From: Aurelia coerulea
Taxonomy: Eukaryota > Cnidaria > Scyphozoa > Semaeostomeae > Ulmaridae
DNA: 64,000 bases
Reading direction: 5' to 3'
NCBI GenBank assembly: GCA_039566865.1
Contig: CM076952.1
Span: 10,932,501-10,996,500 of the forward strand
In this document: positions 50,049 to 63,140 of the stretch, one piece after another
Layout of the letters: every line of letters starts with the position of its first letter
Position numbering within the stretch: the first letter of the stretch is position 1
Position numbers and translations under genes: made by a program
The notes under the pieces: model-generated
Databases searched by the model: none
Seen by the model: only the letters and a program-made list of their open reading frames with translations
What the model was told of the DNA's origin: nothing

Positions 50049-53000
50049 CAGAACTAAAGTTTTTAAGAACGATGAGTGCAAAACTGTTTATAATATAAAT
50101 TATAGCTACTAAAGTGCGTTAATCCACACTTTTGTGTTTTTAATTTGTTTTCTTTGAGGAAATAAACATTTAATTAATCGATGTTTAATTATGCAGTAAA
50201 GCTAAAATGCGACTAAAGAAAAAAACTAATGTCTATAGAAATGTGTCCAACAATAGTTGCTGCAGCACTATAAAAGAACTAACTGGCAGAACTAAAGTTT
50301 TTAAGAACGATGAGAGCAAAACTGTTTATAATATAAATTATCGCTACTAAAGTGCGTTAATCCACACTTTTTGTGTCTTTAATTTGTTTTCTTTGAGAAA
50401 ATAAACATTTAAATTATCGATGTTTGTTTATGCAGTAAAGCTAAATTGAGACTAAAGAAAAAACTAATGTCTAAAGTAATGTGTCCAAGAATGGTTGCTG
50501 CAGCACTAATATAGTGCCCTAAAAGAAGTAACTGGCAGAACTAAAGTTTTAAAAACGATGAGTGGAAAACTGTTTATAATATAAATTATAGCTACTAAAG
50601 TGCGTTAATCCACACTTTTTGTGTCTTTAATTTGTTTTCTTTGAGAAAATAAACATTTAATTAATCGATGTTTTTTTATGCAGTAAAGCTAAAATGACAC
50701 TAAAGAAAAAACAAATGTTTATAGTAATGTTTCCAAATATGGTTGCTGCAGCACTAATATAGTGCTAAAAAAGAATTAACTAGCAGAACTAAAGTTTTTA
50801 AGTACGATGAGTGCAAAACTGTTTATAATATAAATTATAGCTACTAAAGTGCGTTAATCCACACTTTTTGTGTTAATATTTTGTTTTCTTTTAGAAATTA
50901 AACACTTAATTAATCGATGTTTATTTATGCAGTAAAGCTAAATCAGACTAAAGAAAAAACTAATGTCTATAGTAACTTTTCAAAGAATGGTTGCTGCAGC
51001 ACTAACATAGTGCTTTAAAAGAAGTAACTGGCAGAACTAAAGTTTTTAAGAACGATGAGTGCAAAACTGTTTATAATATAAATTATAGCTACTAAAGTGC
51101 GTTAATCCACACTTTTGTGTTTTTAATTTGTTTTCTTTGAGGAAATAAACATTTAATTAATCGATGTTTGTTTATGCAGTAAAGCTAAAATGCGACTAAA
51201 GAAAAAAACTAATGTCTATAGAAATGTGTCCAACAATAGTTGCTGCAGCACTATAAAAGAACTAACTGGCAGAACTAAAGTTTTTAAGAACGATGAGAGC
51301 AAAACTGTTTATAATATAAATTATCGCTACTAAAGTGCGTTAATCCACACTTTTTGTGTCTTTAATTTGTTTTCTTTGAGAAAATAAATATTTAAATTAT
51401 CGATGTTTGTTTATGCAGTAAAGCTAAATTGAGACTAAAGAAAAAACTAATGTCTAAAGTAATGTGTCCAAGAATGGTTGCTGCAGCACTAATATAGTGC
51501 CCTAAAAGAAGTAACTGGTAGAACTAAAGTTTTAAAAACGATGAGTGGAAAACTGTTTATAATATAAATTATAGCTACTAAAGTGCGTTAATCCACACTT
51601 TTTGTGTCTTTAATTTGTTTTCTTTGAGAAAATAAACATTTAATTAATCGATGTTTTTTTATGCAGTAAAGCTAAAATGACACTAAAGAAAAAACAAATG
51701 TTTATAGTAATGTGTCCAAGAATGGTTGCTGCAGCACTAATATAGTGCCCTAAAAGAAGTAACTGGCAGAACTAAAGTTTTAAAAACGATGAGTGGAAAA
51801 CTGTTTATAATATAAATTATAGCTAATAAAGTGCGTTAATCCACACTTTTGTGTTTTTAATTTGTTTTCTTTGAGAAAATAAACATTTAGTTAATCGATG
51901 TTTGTTTATGCAGTAGAGCTAAAATGCGACTAAAGAAATAAACTAATGTCTATAGAAATGTGTCCAACAATAGTTGCTGCAGCACTATAAAAGAAGTAAC
52001 TGGCAGAACTAAAGTTTTTAAGAACGATGAGAGCAAAACTGTTTATAATATAAATTATAGCTACTAAAGTGCGTTAATCCACACTTTTTGTGTTTATATT
52101 TTGTTTTCTTTTAGAAATTAAACACTTAATTAATCGATGTTTATTTATGCAGTAAAGCTAAATCAGACTAAAGAAAAAACTAATGTCTATAGTAACTTTT
52201 CAAAGAATGGTTGCTGCAGCACTAACATAGTGCTTTAAAAGAAGTAACGGGCAGAACTAAAGTTTTTAGGAACGATGAGTGCAAAACTGTTTATAATATA
52301 AATTATAGCTATTAAAGTGCGTTAATACACACTTTTTGTGTTTTTATCTTGTTTTCTTTGAGAAATAAACATTTAATTAATCGATGTTTGTTTATGTAGT
52401 AAAGCTAAAATGAGAGTAAAGAAAAAACTAGTATCTATAGTAACATTTCAAAGAATGGTTGCTGCAGCACTAATATAGTGCTTTAAAAGAATTAACTGAT
52501 AGAACTTAAATTTTAAAGAACGATGAGTGCAAAATTTATATTATAAACAGTATAAAATATAGCTACTAAAGTGCGTTGATCCACATTTTTTGTGTCTTTA
52601 ATTTGTTTTCTTTGAGAAAATAAACATTTAATTAATAGATGTTTGTTTATGCAGTAAAGCTAGATCAGACTAAAGAAAAAACTAATGTCTATAGTAACTT
52701 TTCAAAAAATGGTTGCTGCAGCACTAACATAGTCCTTTAAAAGAAGTAACGGGCAGAACTAAAGTTTTTAGGAACGATGAGTGCAAAACTGTTTATAATA
52801 CAAATTGTAGCTATTAAAGCGCGTTAATTCACATTTTTTGTGTTTTTATTTTGTTTTCTTTGATAAAATAAACATTTAATTAATCGATGTTTGTTTATGC
52901 AGTAAAGCTAAAGTGAGACTAAAGAAAATACTAATGTCTATAGTAACTTTTCAAAGAATGGTTGCTGCAGCACTGATATAGTGCTTTAAAAGAAGTAACT

Positions 53001-54207
53001 GGCAGAACTAAAGTTTTTAAGAACGATGAGTGCAAAACTGTTTATAATATAAATTATAGCTACTAAAGTGCGTTAATTCACACTTTTGTGTTTTTAATTT
53101 GTTTTCTTTGAGAAAATAAACATTTAATTAATCGATGTTTGTTTATGCAGTAAAGCTAAAATGCGACTAAAGAAAAAACTAATGTCTATAGAAATGTGTC
53201 CAACAATAGTTGCTTCAGCACTATAAAAGAAGTAACTGGCAGAACTAAAGTTTTTAAGAACGATGAGTGCAAAACTGTTTATAATATAAATTATAGCTAC
53301 TAAAGTGCGTTAATCCACACTTTTTGTGTTTATATTTTGTTTTCTTTTAGAAAATAAACATTTAATTAATCGATGTTTGTTTATGCAGTAAAGCTAAAAT
53401 GAGACTAAAGAAAATACTAATGTCTATAGTAACTTTTCAAAGAATGGTTGCTGCAGCACTGATATAGTGCTTTAAAAGAAGTAACTGGCAGAACTAAAGT
53501 TTTTAAGAACGATGAGTGCAAAACTGTTTATAATATAAATTATAGCTACTAAAGCGCGTTAATTCACACTTTTGTGTTTTTAATTTGTTTTCTTTGAGAA
53601 AATAAACATTTAATTAATCGATGTTTGTTTATGCAGTAAAGCTAAAATGCGACTAAAGAAAAAAACTAATGTCTATAGAAATGTGTCCAACAATAGTTGC
53701 TGCAGCACTATAAAAGAAGTAACTGGCAGAACTAAAGTTTTTAAGAACGATGAGTGCAAAAACTGTTTATAATAGAAATTATAGCTACTAAAGTGCGTGC
53801 ACTTTTTGTGTTTATATTTTGTTTTCTTTTAGAAAATAAACACTTAATTAATCGATTTTTATTTATGCAGTAAAGCTAAATCAGACTAAAGAAAAAACTA
53901 ATGTCTATAGTAACTTTTCAAAGAATGGTTGCTGCAGCACTGATATAGTGCTTTAAAAGAAGTAACTGGCAGAACTAAAGTTTTTAAGAACGATGAGTGC
54001 AAAACTGTTTATGATCTAAATTATAGCTACTAAAGTGCGTTAATCCACACTTTTGTGTTTTTAATTTGTTTTCTTTGAGGAAATAAACATTTAATTAATC
54101 GATGTTTGTTTATGCAGTAAAGCTAAAATACGACTAAAGAAAAAAACTAATGTCTATAGAAATGTGTCCAACAATAGTTGCTGCAGCACTATAAAAGAAG
54201 TAACTGG
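50049..54207 (+). repeat. 4,159-bp tandem pair, right copy
   Basis: It follows the left copy with no spacer; the match continues to about 54,285. I noticed only a handful of differences, such as 'gtgttaatatt' (50,871), 'gctattaaagtgcg' (52,309), 'ctaaagtgagac' (52,908) and 'cactataaaag' where the left has 'cactacaaaag'. This is the most similar multi-kilobase pair I saw here, so it is probably a recent event or, less likely, an assembly duplication. Confidence 0.88.
52457..52710 (+). repeat. Class G monomer with micro-inversion, copy 3
   Basis: The inverted 19 bp lies at 52,533-52,551, exactly 4,159 bp from copy 2, and was carried by the 4,159-bp tandem duplication. It differs from copy 2 at few positions, for example 'aatttgtttt' here against 'aatttatttt' there. 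These three are the only copies I found in the window. Confidence 0.92.
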
Positions 54208-56268
54208 CAGAACTAAAGTTTTTAAGAACGATGAGTGCAAAACTGTTTATAATATAAATTATAGCTACTAAAGTGCGTTAATCCACACTTTTTGTGTTTA
54301 TATTTTGTTTTCTTTTAGAAAATAAACATTTAATTAATCGATGTTTGTTTATGCAGTAAAGCTAAAATGAGACTAAAGAAAATACTAATGTTATAGTAAC
54401 TTTTCAAAGAATGGTTGCTGCAGCACTGATATAGTGCTTTAAAAGCAGTAACTGGCAGAACTAAAGTTTTTAAGAAAGATGAGTGCAAAACTGTTTATAA
54501 TATAAATTATATCTACTAAAGCGCGTTAATTCACACTTTTGTGTTTTTAATTTGTTTTCTTTGAGAAAATAAACATTTAATTAATCGATGTTTGTTTATG
54601 CAGTAAAGCTAAAATGCGACTAAAGAAAAAAACTAATGTCTATAGAAATGTGTCCAACAATAGTTGCTGCAGCACTATAAAAGAAGTAACTGGCAGAACT
54701 AAAGTTTTTAAGAACGATGAGTGCAAAACTGTTTATAATAGAAATTATAGCTACTAAAGTGCGTGCACTTTTTGTGTTTATATTTTGTTTTCTTTTAGAA
54801 AATAAACACTTAATTAATCGATTTTTATTTATGCAGTAAAGCTAAATCAGACTAAAAAAAAAACTAATGTCTATAGTAACTTTTCAAAGAATGGTTGCTG
54901 CAGCACTGATATAGTGCTTTAAAAGAAGTAACTGGCAGAACTAAAGTTTTTAAGAACGATGAGTGCAAAACTGTTTATAATATAAATTGTAGCTATTAAA
55001 GCGCGTTAATTCACATTTTTTGTGTTTTTATTTTGTTTTCTTTGATAAAATAAACATTTAATTAATCGATGTTTGTTTATGCAGTAAAGCTAAAATGAGA
55101 CTAAAGAAAATACTAATGTCTATAGTAACTTTTCAAAGAATGGTTGCTGCAGCACTGATATAGTGCTTTTAAAAGAAGTAACTGGCAGAACTAAAGTTTT
55201 TAAGAACGATGAGTGCAAAACTGTTTATAATATAAATTATAGCTACTAAAGTGCGTTAATTCACACTTTTGTGTTTTTAATTTGTTTTCTTTGAGAAAAT
55301 AAACATTTAATTAATCGATGTTTGTTTATGCAGTAAAGCTAAAATGCGACTAAAGAAAAAAACTAATGTCTATAGAAATGTGTCCAACAATAGTTGCTGC
55401 AGCACTTTAAAAGAAGTAACTGGCAGAACTAAAGTTTTTATGAACGATGAGTGCAAAACTGTTTATAATATAAATTATAGCTACTAAAGTGCGTTAATCC
55501 ACACTTTTTGTGTTTATATTTTGTTTTCTTTTAGAAAATAAACATTTAATTAATCGATGTTTGTTTATGCAGTAAAGCTAAAATGAGACTAAAGAAAATA
55601 CTAATGTCTATAGTAACTTTTCAAAGAATGGTTGCTGCAGCACTGATATAGTGCTTTAAAAGAAGTAACTGGCAGAACTAAAGTTTTTAAGAACGATGAG
55701 TGCAAAACTGTTTATAATATAAATTATAGCTACTAAAGTGCGTTAATCCACACTTTTGTGTTTTTAATTTGTTTTCTTTGAGGAAATAAAAATTTAATTA
55801 ATCGATGTTTGTTTATGCAGTAAAGCTAAAATGCGACTAAAGAAAAAAACTAATTACTATAGAAATGTGTCCAACAATAGTTGCTGCAGCACTATAAAAG
55901 AACTAACTGGCAGAACTAAAGTTTTTAAGAACGATGAGAGCAAAACTGTTTATAATATAAATTATCGCTACTAAAGTGCGTTAATCCACACTTTTTGTGT
56001 CTTTAATTTGTTTTCTTTGAGAAAATAAACATTTAAATTATCGATGTTTGTTTATGCAGTAAAGCTAAATTGAGACTAAAGAAAAAACTAATGTCTAAAG
56101 TAATGTGTCCAAGAATGGTTGCTGCAGCACTAATATAGTGCCCTAAAAGAAGTAACTGGCAGAACTAAAGTTTTAAAAAAGATGAGTGGAAAACTGTTTA
56201 TAATATAAATTATAGCTACTAAAGTGCGTTAATCCACACTTTTTGTGTCTTTAATTTGTTTTCTTTGA
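53600..56268 (+). repeat. 2,670-bp (11-monomer) tandem pair, left copy
   Basis: Markers recur at 2,669-2,670 bp: 'gatctaaattatagc' at 54,013 and 56,683; 'actaatgttatagtaac' near 54,384 and 57,054; 'taattactatag' at 55,851 and 58,520. It starts within the end of the 4,159-bp unit. Confidence 0.82.
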
Positions 56269-58937
56269 GGAAATAAACATTTAATTAATCGATGTTTGTT
56301 TATGCAGTAAAGCTAAAATGCGACTAAAGAAAAAAACTAATGTCTATAGAAATGTGTCCAACAATAGTTGCTGCAGCACTATAAAAGAAGTAACTGGCAG
56401 AACTAAAGTTTTTAAGAACGATGAGTGCAAAACTGTTTATAATAGAAATTATAGCTACTAAAGTGCGTGCACTTTTTGTGTTTATATTTTGTTTTCTTTT
56501 AGAAAATAAACACTTAATTAATCGATTTTTATTTATGCAGTAAAGCTAAATCAGACTAAAGAAAAAACTAATGTCTATAGTAACTTTTCAAAGAATGGTT
56601 GCTGCAGCACTGATATAGTGCTTTAAAAGAAGTAACTGGCAGAACTAAAGTTTTTAAGAACGATGAGTGCAAAACTGTTTAAGATCTAAATTATAGCTAC
56701 TAAAGTGCGTTAATCCACACTTTTGTGTTTTTAATTTGTTTTCTTTGAGGAAATAAACATTTAATTAATCGATGTTTGTTTATGCAGTAAAGCTAAAATG
56801 CGACTAAAGAAAAAAACTAATGTCTATAGAAATGTGTCCAACAATAGTTGCTGCAGCACTATAAAAGAAGTAACTGGCAGAACTAAAGTTTTTAAGAACG
56901 ATGAGTGCAAAACTGTTTATAATATAAATTATAGCTACTAAAGTGCGTTAATCCACACTTTTTGTGTTTATATTTTGTTTTCTTTTAGAAAATAAACATT
57001 TAATTAATCGATGTTTGTTTATGCAGTAAAGCTAAAATGAGACTAAAGAAAATACTAATGTTATAGTAACTTTTCAAAGAATGGTTGCTGCAGCACTGAT
57101 ATAGTGCTTTAAAAGAAGTAACTGGCAGAACTAAAGTTTTTAAGAACGATGAGTGCAAAACTGTTTATAATATAAATTATAGCTACTAAAGCGCGTTAAT
57201 TCACACTTTTGTGTTTTTAATTTGTTTTCTTTGGGAAAATAAACATTTAATTAATCGATGTTTGTTTATGCAGTAAAGCTAAAATGCGACTAAAGAAAAA
57301 AACTAATGTCTATAGAAATGTGTCCAACAATAGTTGCTGCAGCACTATAAAAGAAGTAACTGGCAGAACTAAAGTTTTTAAGAACGATGAGTGCAAAACT
57401 GTTTATAATAGAAATTATAGCTACTAAAGTGCGTGCACTTTTTGTGTTTATATTTTGTTTTCTTTTAGAAAATAAACACTTAATTAATCGATTTTTATTG
57501 ATGCAGTAAAGCTAAACCAGACTAAAGAAAAGCTAATGTCTATAGTAACTTTTCAAAGAATGGTTGCTGCAGCACTGATATAGTGCTTTAAAAGAAGTAA
57601 CTGGCAGAACTAAAGTTTTTAAGAACGATGAGTGCAAAACTGTTTATAATATAAATTGTAGCTATTAAAGCGCGTTAATTCACATTTTTTGTGTTTTTAT
57701 TTTGTTTTCTTTGATAAAATAAACATTTAATTAATCGATGTTTGTTTATGCAGTAAAGCTAAAATGAGACTAAAGAAAATACTAATGTCTATAGTAACTT
57801 TTCAAAGAATGGTTGCTGCAGCACTGATATAGTGCTTTTAAAAGAAGTAACTGGCAGAACTAAAGTTTTTAAGAACGATGAGTGCAAAACTGTTTATAAT
57901 ATAAATTATAGCTACTAAAGTGCGTTAATTCACACTTTTGTGTTTTTAATTTGTTTTCTTTGAGAAAATAAACATTTAATTAATCGATGTTTGTTTATGC
58001 AGTAAAGCTAAAATGCGACTAAAGAAAAAAACTAATGTCTATAGAAATGTGTCCAACAATAGTTGCTGCAGCACTATAAAAGAAGTAACTGGCAGAACTA
58101 AAGTTTTTAAGAACGATGAGTGCAAAACTGTTTATAATATAAATTATAGCTACTAAAGTGCGTTAATCCACACTTTTTGTGTTTATATTTTGTTTTCTTT
58201 TAGAAAATAAACATTTAATTAATCGATGTTTGTTTATGCAGTAAAGCTAAAATGAGACTAAAGAAAATACTAATGTCTATAGTAACTTTTCAAAGAATGG
58301 TTGCTGCAGCACTGATATAGTGCTTTAAAAGAAGTAACTGGCAGAACTAAAGTTTTTAAGAACGATGAGTGCAAAACTGTTTATAATATAAATTATAGCT
58401 ACTAAAGTGCGTTAATCCACACTTTTGTGTTTTTAATTTGTTTTCTTTGAGGAAATAAACATTTAATTAATCGATGTTTGTTTATGCAGTAAAGCTAAAA
58501 TGCGACTAAAGAAAAAAACTAATTACTATAGAAATGTGTCCAACAATAGTTGCTGCAGCACTATAAAAGAACTAACTGGCAGAACTAAAGTTTTTAAGAA
58601 CGATGAGAGCAAAACTGTTTATAATATAAATTATCGCTACTAAAGTGCGTTAATCCACACTTTTTGTGTCTTTAATTTGTTTTCTTTGAGAAAATAAACA
58701 TTTAAATTATCGATGTTTGTTTATGCAGTAAAGCTAAATTGAGACTAAAGAAAAAACTAATGTCTAAAGTAATGTGTCCAAGAATGGTTGCTGCAGCACT
58801 AATATAGTGCCCTAAAAGAAGTAACTGGCAGAACTAAAGTTTTAAAAACGATGAGTGGAAAACTGTTTATGATATAAATTATAGCTACTAAAGTGCGTTA
58901 ATCCACACTTTTTGTGTCTTTAATTTGTTTTCTCTTA
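56269..58937 (+). repeat. 2,670-bp tandem pair, right copy
   Basis: It begins where 'gtgtctttaatttg' switches to 'gaggaaataaac' at about 56,268, a class E to class B hybrid monomer, and ends near 58,937 at 'ttctcttagaaaat'. It has private 'taagatctaa' (56,680) and 'aaaccagac' (57,515). Confidence 0.82.
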
Positions 58938-61143
58938 GAAAATAAACATTTAATTAATCGATGTTTTTTTATGCAGTAAAGCTAAAATGACACTAAAGAA
59001 AAAACAAATGTTTATAGTAATGTTTCCAAATATGGTTGCTGCAGCACTAATATAGTGCTTTAAAAGAATTAACTAGCAGAACTAAAGTTTTTAAGTACGA
59101 TGAGTGCAAAACTGTTTATAATATAAATTATAGCTACTAAAGTGCGTTAATCCACACTTTTTGTGTTTATATTTTGTTTTCTTTTAGAAATTAAACACTT
59201 AATTAATCGATGTTTATTTATGCAGTAAAGCTAAATCAGACTAAAGAAAAAACTAATGTCTATAGTAACTTTTCAAAGAATGGTTGCTGCAGCACTAACA
59301 TAGTGCTTTAAAAGAAGTAACTGGCAGAACTAAAGTTTTTAAGAACGATGAGTGCAAAACTGTTTATAATATAAATTATAGCTACTAAAGTGCGTTAATC
59401 CACACTTTTGTGTTTTTAATTTGTTTTCTTTGAGGAAATAAACATTTAAATTATCGATGTTTGTTTATGCAGTAAAGCTAAATTGAGACTAAAGAAAAAA
59501 CTAATGTCTAAAGTAATGTGTCCAAGAATGGTTGCTGCAGCACTAATAAAGTGCCCTAAAAGAAGTAACTGGCAGAACTAAAGTTTTTAAAACGATGAGT
59601 GGAAAACTGTTTATAATATAAATTATAGCTACTAAAGTGCGTTAATCAACACTTTTGTGTCTTTAATTTGTTTTCTTTGAGAAAATAAACATTTCATTAA
59701 TCGATGTTTTTTTATGCAGTAAAGCTAAAATGACACTAAAGAAAAAACAAATGTTTATAGTAATGTTTCCAAATATGGATGCTGCAGCACTAATACAGTG
59801 CTATAAAAGAATTAATTAGCAGAGCTAAAGAGCAAAACTGTTTATAATATAAATTATAGCTACTAAAGTGCGTTAATCCACACTTTTTGTGTTTATATTT
59901 TGTTTTCTTTGAGAAATTAAACACTTAATTAATCGATGTTTATTTATGCAGTAAAGCTAAATCAGAATAAAGAAAAAACTAATGTCTATAGTAACTTTTC
60001 AAAGAATGGTTGCTGCAGCACTAACATAGTGCTTTAAAAGAAGTAACGGGCAGAACTAAGGTTTTTAGGAACGATGAGTGCAAAACTGTTTATAATATAA
60101 ATTGTAGCTATTAAAGCGCGTTAATTCACATTTTTTGTGTTTTTATTTTGTTTTGTTTGATAAAATAAACATTTAACTTATCGATGTTTGTTTATGCAGT
60201 AAAGCTAAAATGAGACTAAAGAAAATACTAATGTCTATAGTAACTTTTCAAAGAATGGTTGCTGCAGCACTGATTTAGTGCTTTAAAAGAAGTAACTGGC
60301 AGAACTAAAGTTTTTAAGAACGATGAGTGCAAAACTGTTTATAATATAAATTATAGCTACTAAAGTGCGTTAATCCACACTTTTGTGTTTTTAATTTGTT
60401 TTCTTTGAGAAAATAAACATTTAATTAATCGATGTTTGTTTATGCAGTAGAGCTAAAATGCGACTAAAGAAATAAACTAATGTCTATAGAAATGTGTCCA
60501 ACAATAGTTGCTGCAGCACTATAAAAGAAGTAACTGGCAGAACTAAAGTTTTTAAGAACGATGAGAGCAAAACTGTTTATAATATAAATTATAGCTACTA
60601 AAGTGCGTTAATCCACACTTTTTGTGTTTATATTTTGTTTTCTTTTAGAAATTAAACACTTAATTAATCGATGTTTATTTATGCAGTAAAGCTAAATCAG
60701 ACTAAAGAAAAAACTAATGTCTATAGTAACTTTTCAAAGAGTGGTTGCTGCAGCACTAACATAGTGCTTTAAAAGAAGTAACTGGCAGAACTAAAGTTTT
60801 TAAGAACGATGAGTGCAAAACTGTTTATAATATAAATTATAGCTACTAAAGTGCGTTAATCCACACTTTTTGTGTCTTTAATTTGTTTTCTTTGAGAAAA
60901 TAAACATTTAAATTATCGATGTTTGTTTATGCAGTAAAGCTAAATTGAGACTAAAGAAAAAACTAATGTCTAAAGTAATGTGTCCAAGAATGGTTGCTGC
61001 AGCACTAATATAGTGCCCTAAAAGAAGTAACTGGCAGAACTAAAGTTTTAAAAACGATGAGTGGAAAACTGTTTATAATATAAATTATAGCTACTAAAGT
61101 GCGTTAATCCACACTTTTTGTGTCTTTAATTTGTTTTCTCTTA
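58938..61143 (+). repeat. ~2.2-kb tandem pair at the right end, left copy (~9 monomers)
   Basis: 'ttctcttagaaaat' at about 58,930 recurs at 61,136 (offset 2,206). From 59.78 kb on, the offset becomes 2,444-2,445 ('atggatgctgcag' at 59,777 and 62,221; 'cagaactaag' at 60,051 and 62,496). This copy therefore lacks one monomer near 59,440, where 'gaggaaataaac' runs straight into 'atttaaattatcg'. Confidence 0.8.
59778..60007 (+). repeat. Class F monomer with 17-bp internal deletion (230 bp), copy 1
   Basis: It reads 'agcagagctaaagagcaaaactg' in pieces: 'agcagagctaaag' joins directly to 'agcaaaactg', omitting the usual gtttttaagtacgatga. It also has 'atggatgctgcag', 'aatacagtgc' and 'gaattaattagc', shared only with the copy at 62,222. 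Confidence 0.87.
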
Positions 61144-63140
61144 GAAAATAAACATTTAATTAATCGATGTTTTTTTATGCAGTAAAGCTAAAATGACACT
61201 AAAGAAAAAACAAATGTTTATAGTAATGTTTCCAAATATGGTTGCTGCAGCACTAATATAGTGCTTTAAAAGAATTAACTAGCAGAACTAAAGTTTTTAA
61301 GTACGATGAGTGCAAAACTGTTTATAATATAAATTATAGCTACTAAAGTGCGTTAATCCACACTTTTTGTGTTTATATTTTGTTTTCTTTTAGAAATTAA
61401 ACACTTAATTAATCGATGTTTATTTATGCAGTAAAGCTAAATCAGACTAAAGAAAAAACTAATGTCTATAGTAACTTTTCAAAGAATGGTTGCTGCAGCA
61501 CTAACATAGTGCTTTAAAAGAAGTAACTGGCAGAACTAAAGTTTTTAAGAACGATGAGTGCAAAACTGTTTATAATATAAATTATAGCTACTAAAGTGCG
61601 TTAATCCACACTTTTGTGTTTTTAATTTGTTTTCTTTGAGGAAATAAACATTTAATTAATCGATGTTTGTTTATGCAGTAAAGCTAAAATGCGACTAAAG
61701 AAAAAAACTAATGTCTATAGAAATGTGTCCAACAATAGTTGCTGCAGCACTATAAAAGAACTAACTGGCAGAACTAAAGTTTTTAAGAACGATGAGAGCA
61801 AAACTGTTTATAATATATATTATCGCTACTAAAGTGCGTTAATCCACACTTTTTGTGTCTTTAATTTGTTTTCTTTAAGAAAATAAACATTTAAATTATC
61901 GATGTTTGTTTATGCAGTAAAGCTAAATTGAGACTAAAGAAAAAACTAATGTCTAAAGTAATGTGTCCAAGAATGGTTGCTGCAGCACTAATATAGTGCC
62001 CGAAAAGAAGTAACTGGCAGAACTAAAGTTTTAAAAACGATGAGTGGAAAACTGTTTATAATATAAATTATAGCTACTAAAGTGCGTTAATCCACACTTT
62101 TGTGTCTTTAATTTGTTTTCTTTGAGAAAATAAACATTTCATTAATCGATGTTTCTTTATGCAGTAAAGCTAAAATGACACTAAAGAAAAAACAAATTTT
62201 TATAGTAATGTTTCCAAATATGGATGCTGCAGCACTAATACAGTGCTATAAAAGAATTAATTAGCAGAGCTAAAGAGCAAAACTGTTTATAATATAAATT
62301 ATAGCTACTAAAGTGCGTTAATCCACACTTTTTGTGTTTATATTTTGTTTTCTTTTAGAAATTAAACACTTAATTAATCGATGTTTTTTTATGCAGTAAA
62401 GCTAAATCAGAATAAAGAAAAAACTAATGTCTATAGTAACTTTTCAAAGAATGGTTGCTGCAGCACTAACATAGTGCTTTAAAAGAAGTAACGGGCAGAA
62501 CTAAGGTTTTTAGGAACGATGAGTGCAAAACTGTTTATAATATAAATTGTAGCTATTAAAGCGCGTTAATTCACATTTTTTGTGTTTTTATTTTGTTTTG
62601 TTTGATAAAATAAACATTTAACTTATCGATGTTTGTTTATGCAGTAAAGCTAAAATGAGACTAAAGAAAATACTAATGTCTATAGTAACTTTTCAAAGAA
62701 TGGTTGCTGCAGCACTGATTTAGTGCTTTAAAAGAAGTAACTGGCAGAACTAAAGTTTTTAAGAACGATGAGTGCAAAACTGTTTATAATATAAATTATA
62801 GCTACTAAAGTGCGTTAATCCACACTTTTGTGTTTTTAATTTGTTTTCTTTGAGAAAATAAACATTTAATTAATCGATGTTTGTTTATGCAGTAGAGCTA
62901 AAATGCGACTAAAGAAATAAACTAATGTCTATAGAAATGTGTCCAACAATAGTTGCTGCAGCACTATAAAAGAAGTAACTGGCAGAACTAAAGTTTTTAA
63001 GAACGATGAGAGCAAAACTGTTTATAATATAAATTATAGCTACTAAAGTGCGTTAATCCACACTTTTTGTGTTTATATTTTGTTTTCTTTTAGAAATTAA
63101 ACACTAAATTAATCGATGTTTATTTATGCAGTAAAGCTAA
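61144..63140 (+). repeat. ~2.2-kb tandem pair, right copy (with one extra monomer)
   Basis: It is collinear with the left copy but keeps a complete class B monomer followed by class C where the left copy has a fused one. Shared markers are 'gatttagtgc' (60,272 and 62,717), 'ttgttttgtttgat' and 'tttaacttatcg'. It stops near 63,140, where 'aaatcagac' is replaced by 'aaaatgacac'. Confidence 0.8.
62222..62452 (+). repeat. Class F monomer with 17-bp internal deletion (231 bp), copy 2
   Basis: It has the same deletion and private substitutions as the copy at 59,778, about 2,444 bp away. It differs slightly downstream ('gatgttttttt' here, 'gatgtttattt' there). It shows that the right end of the window contains a tandem unit of about 2.4 kb. 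Confidence 0.87.
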
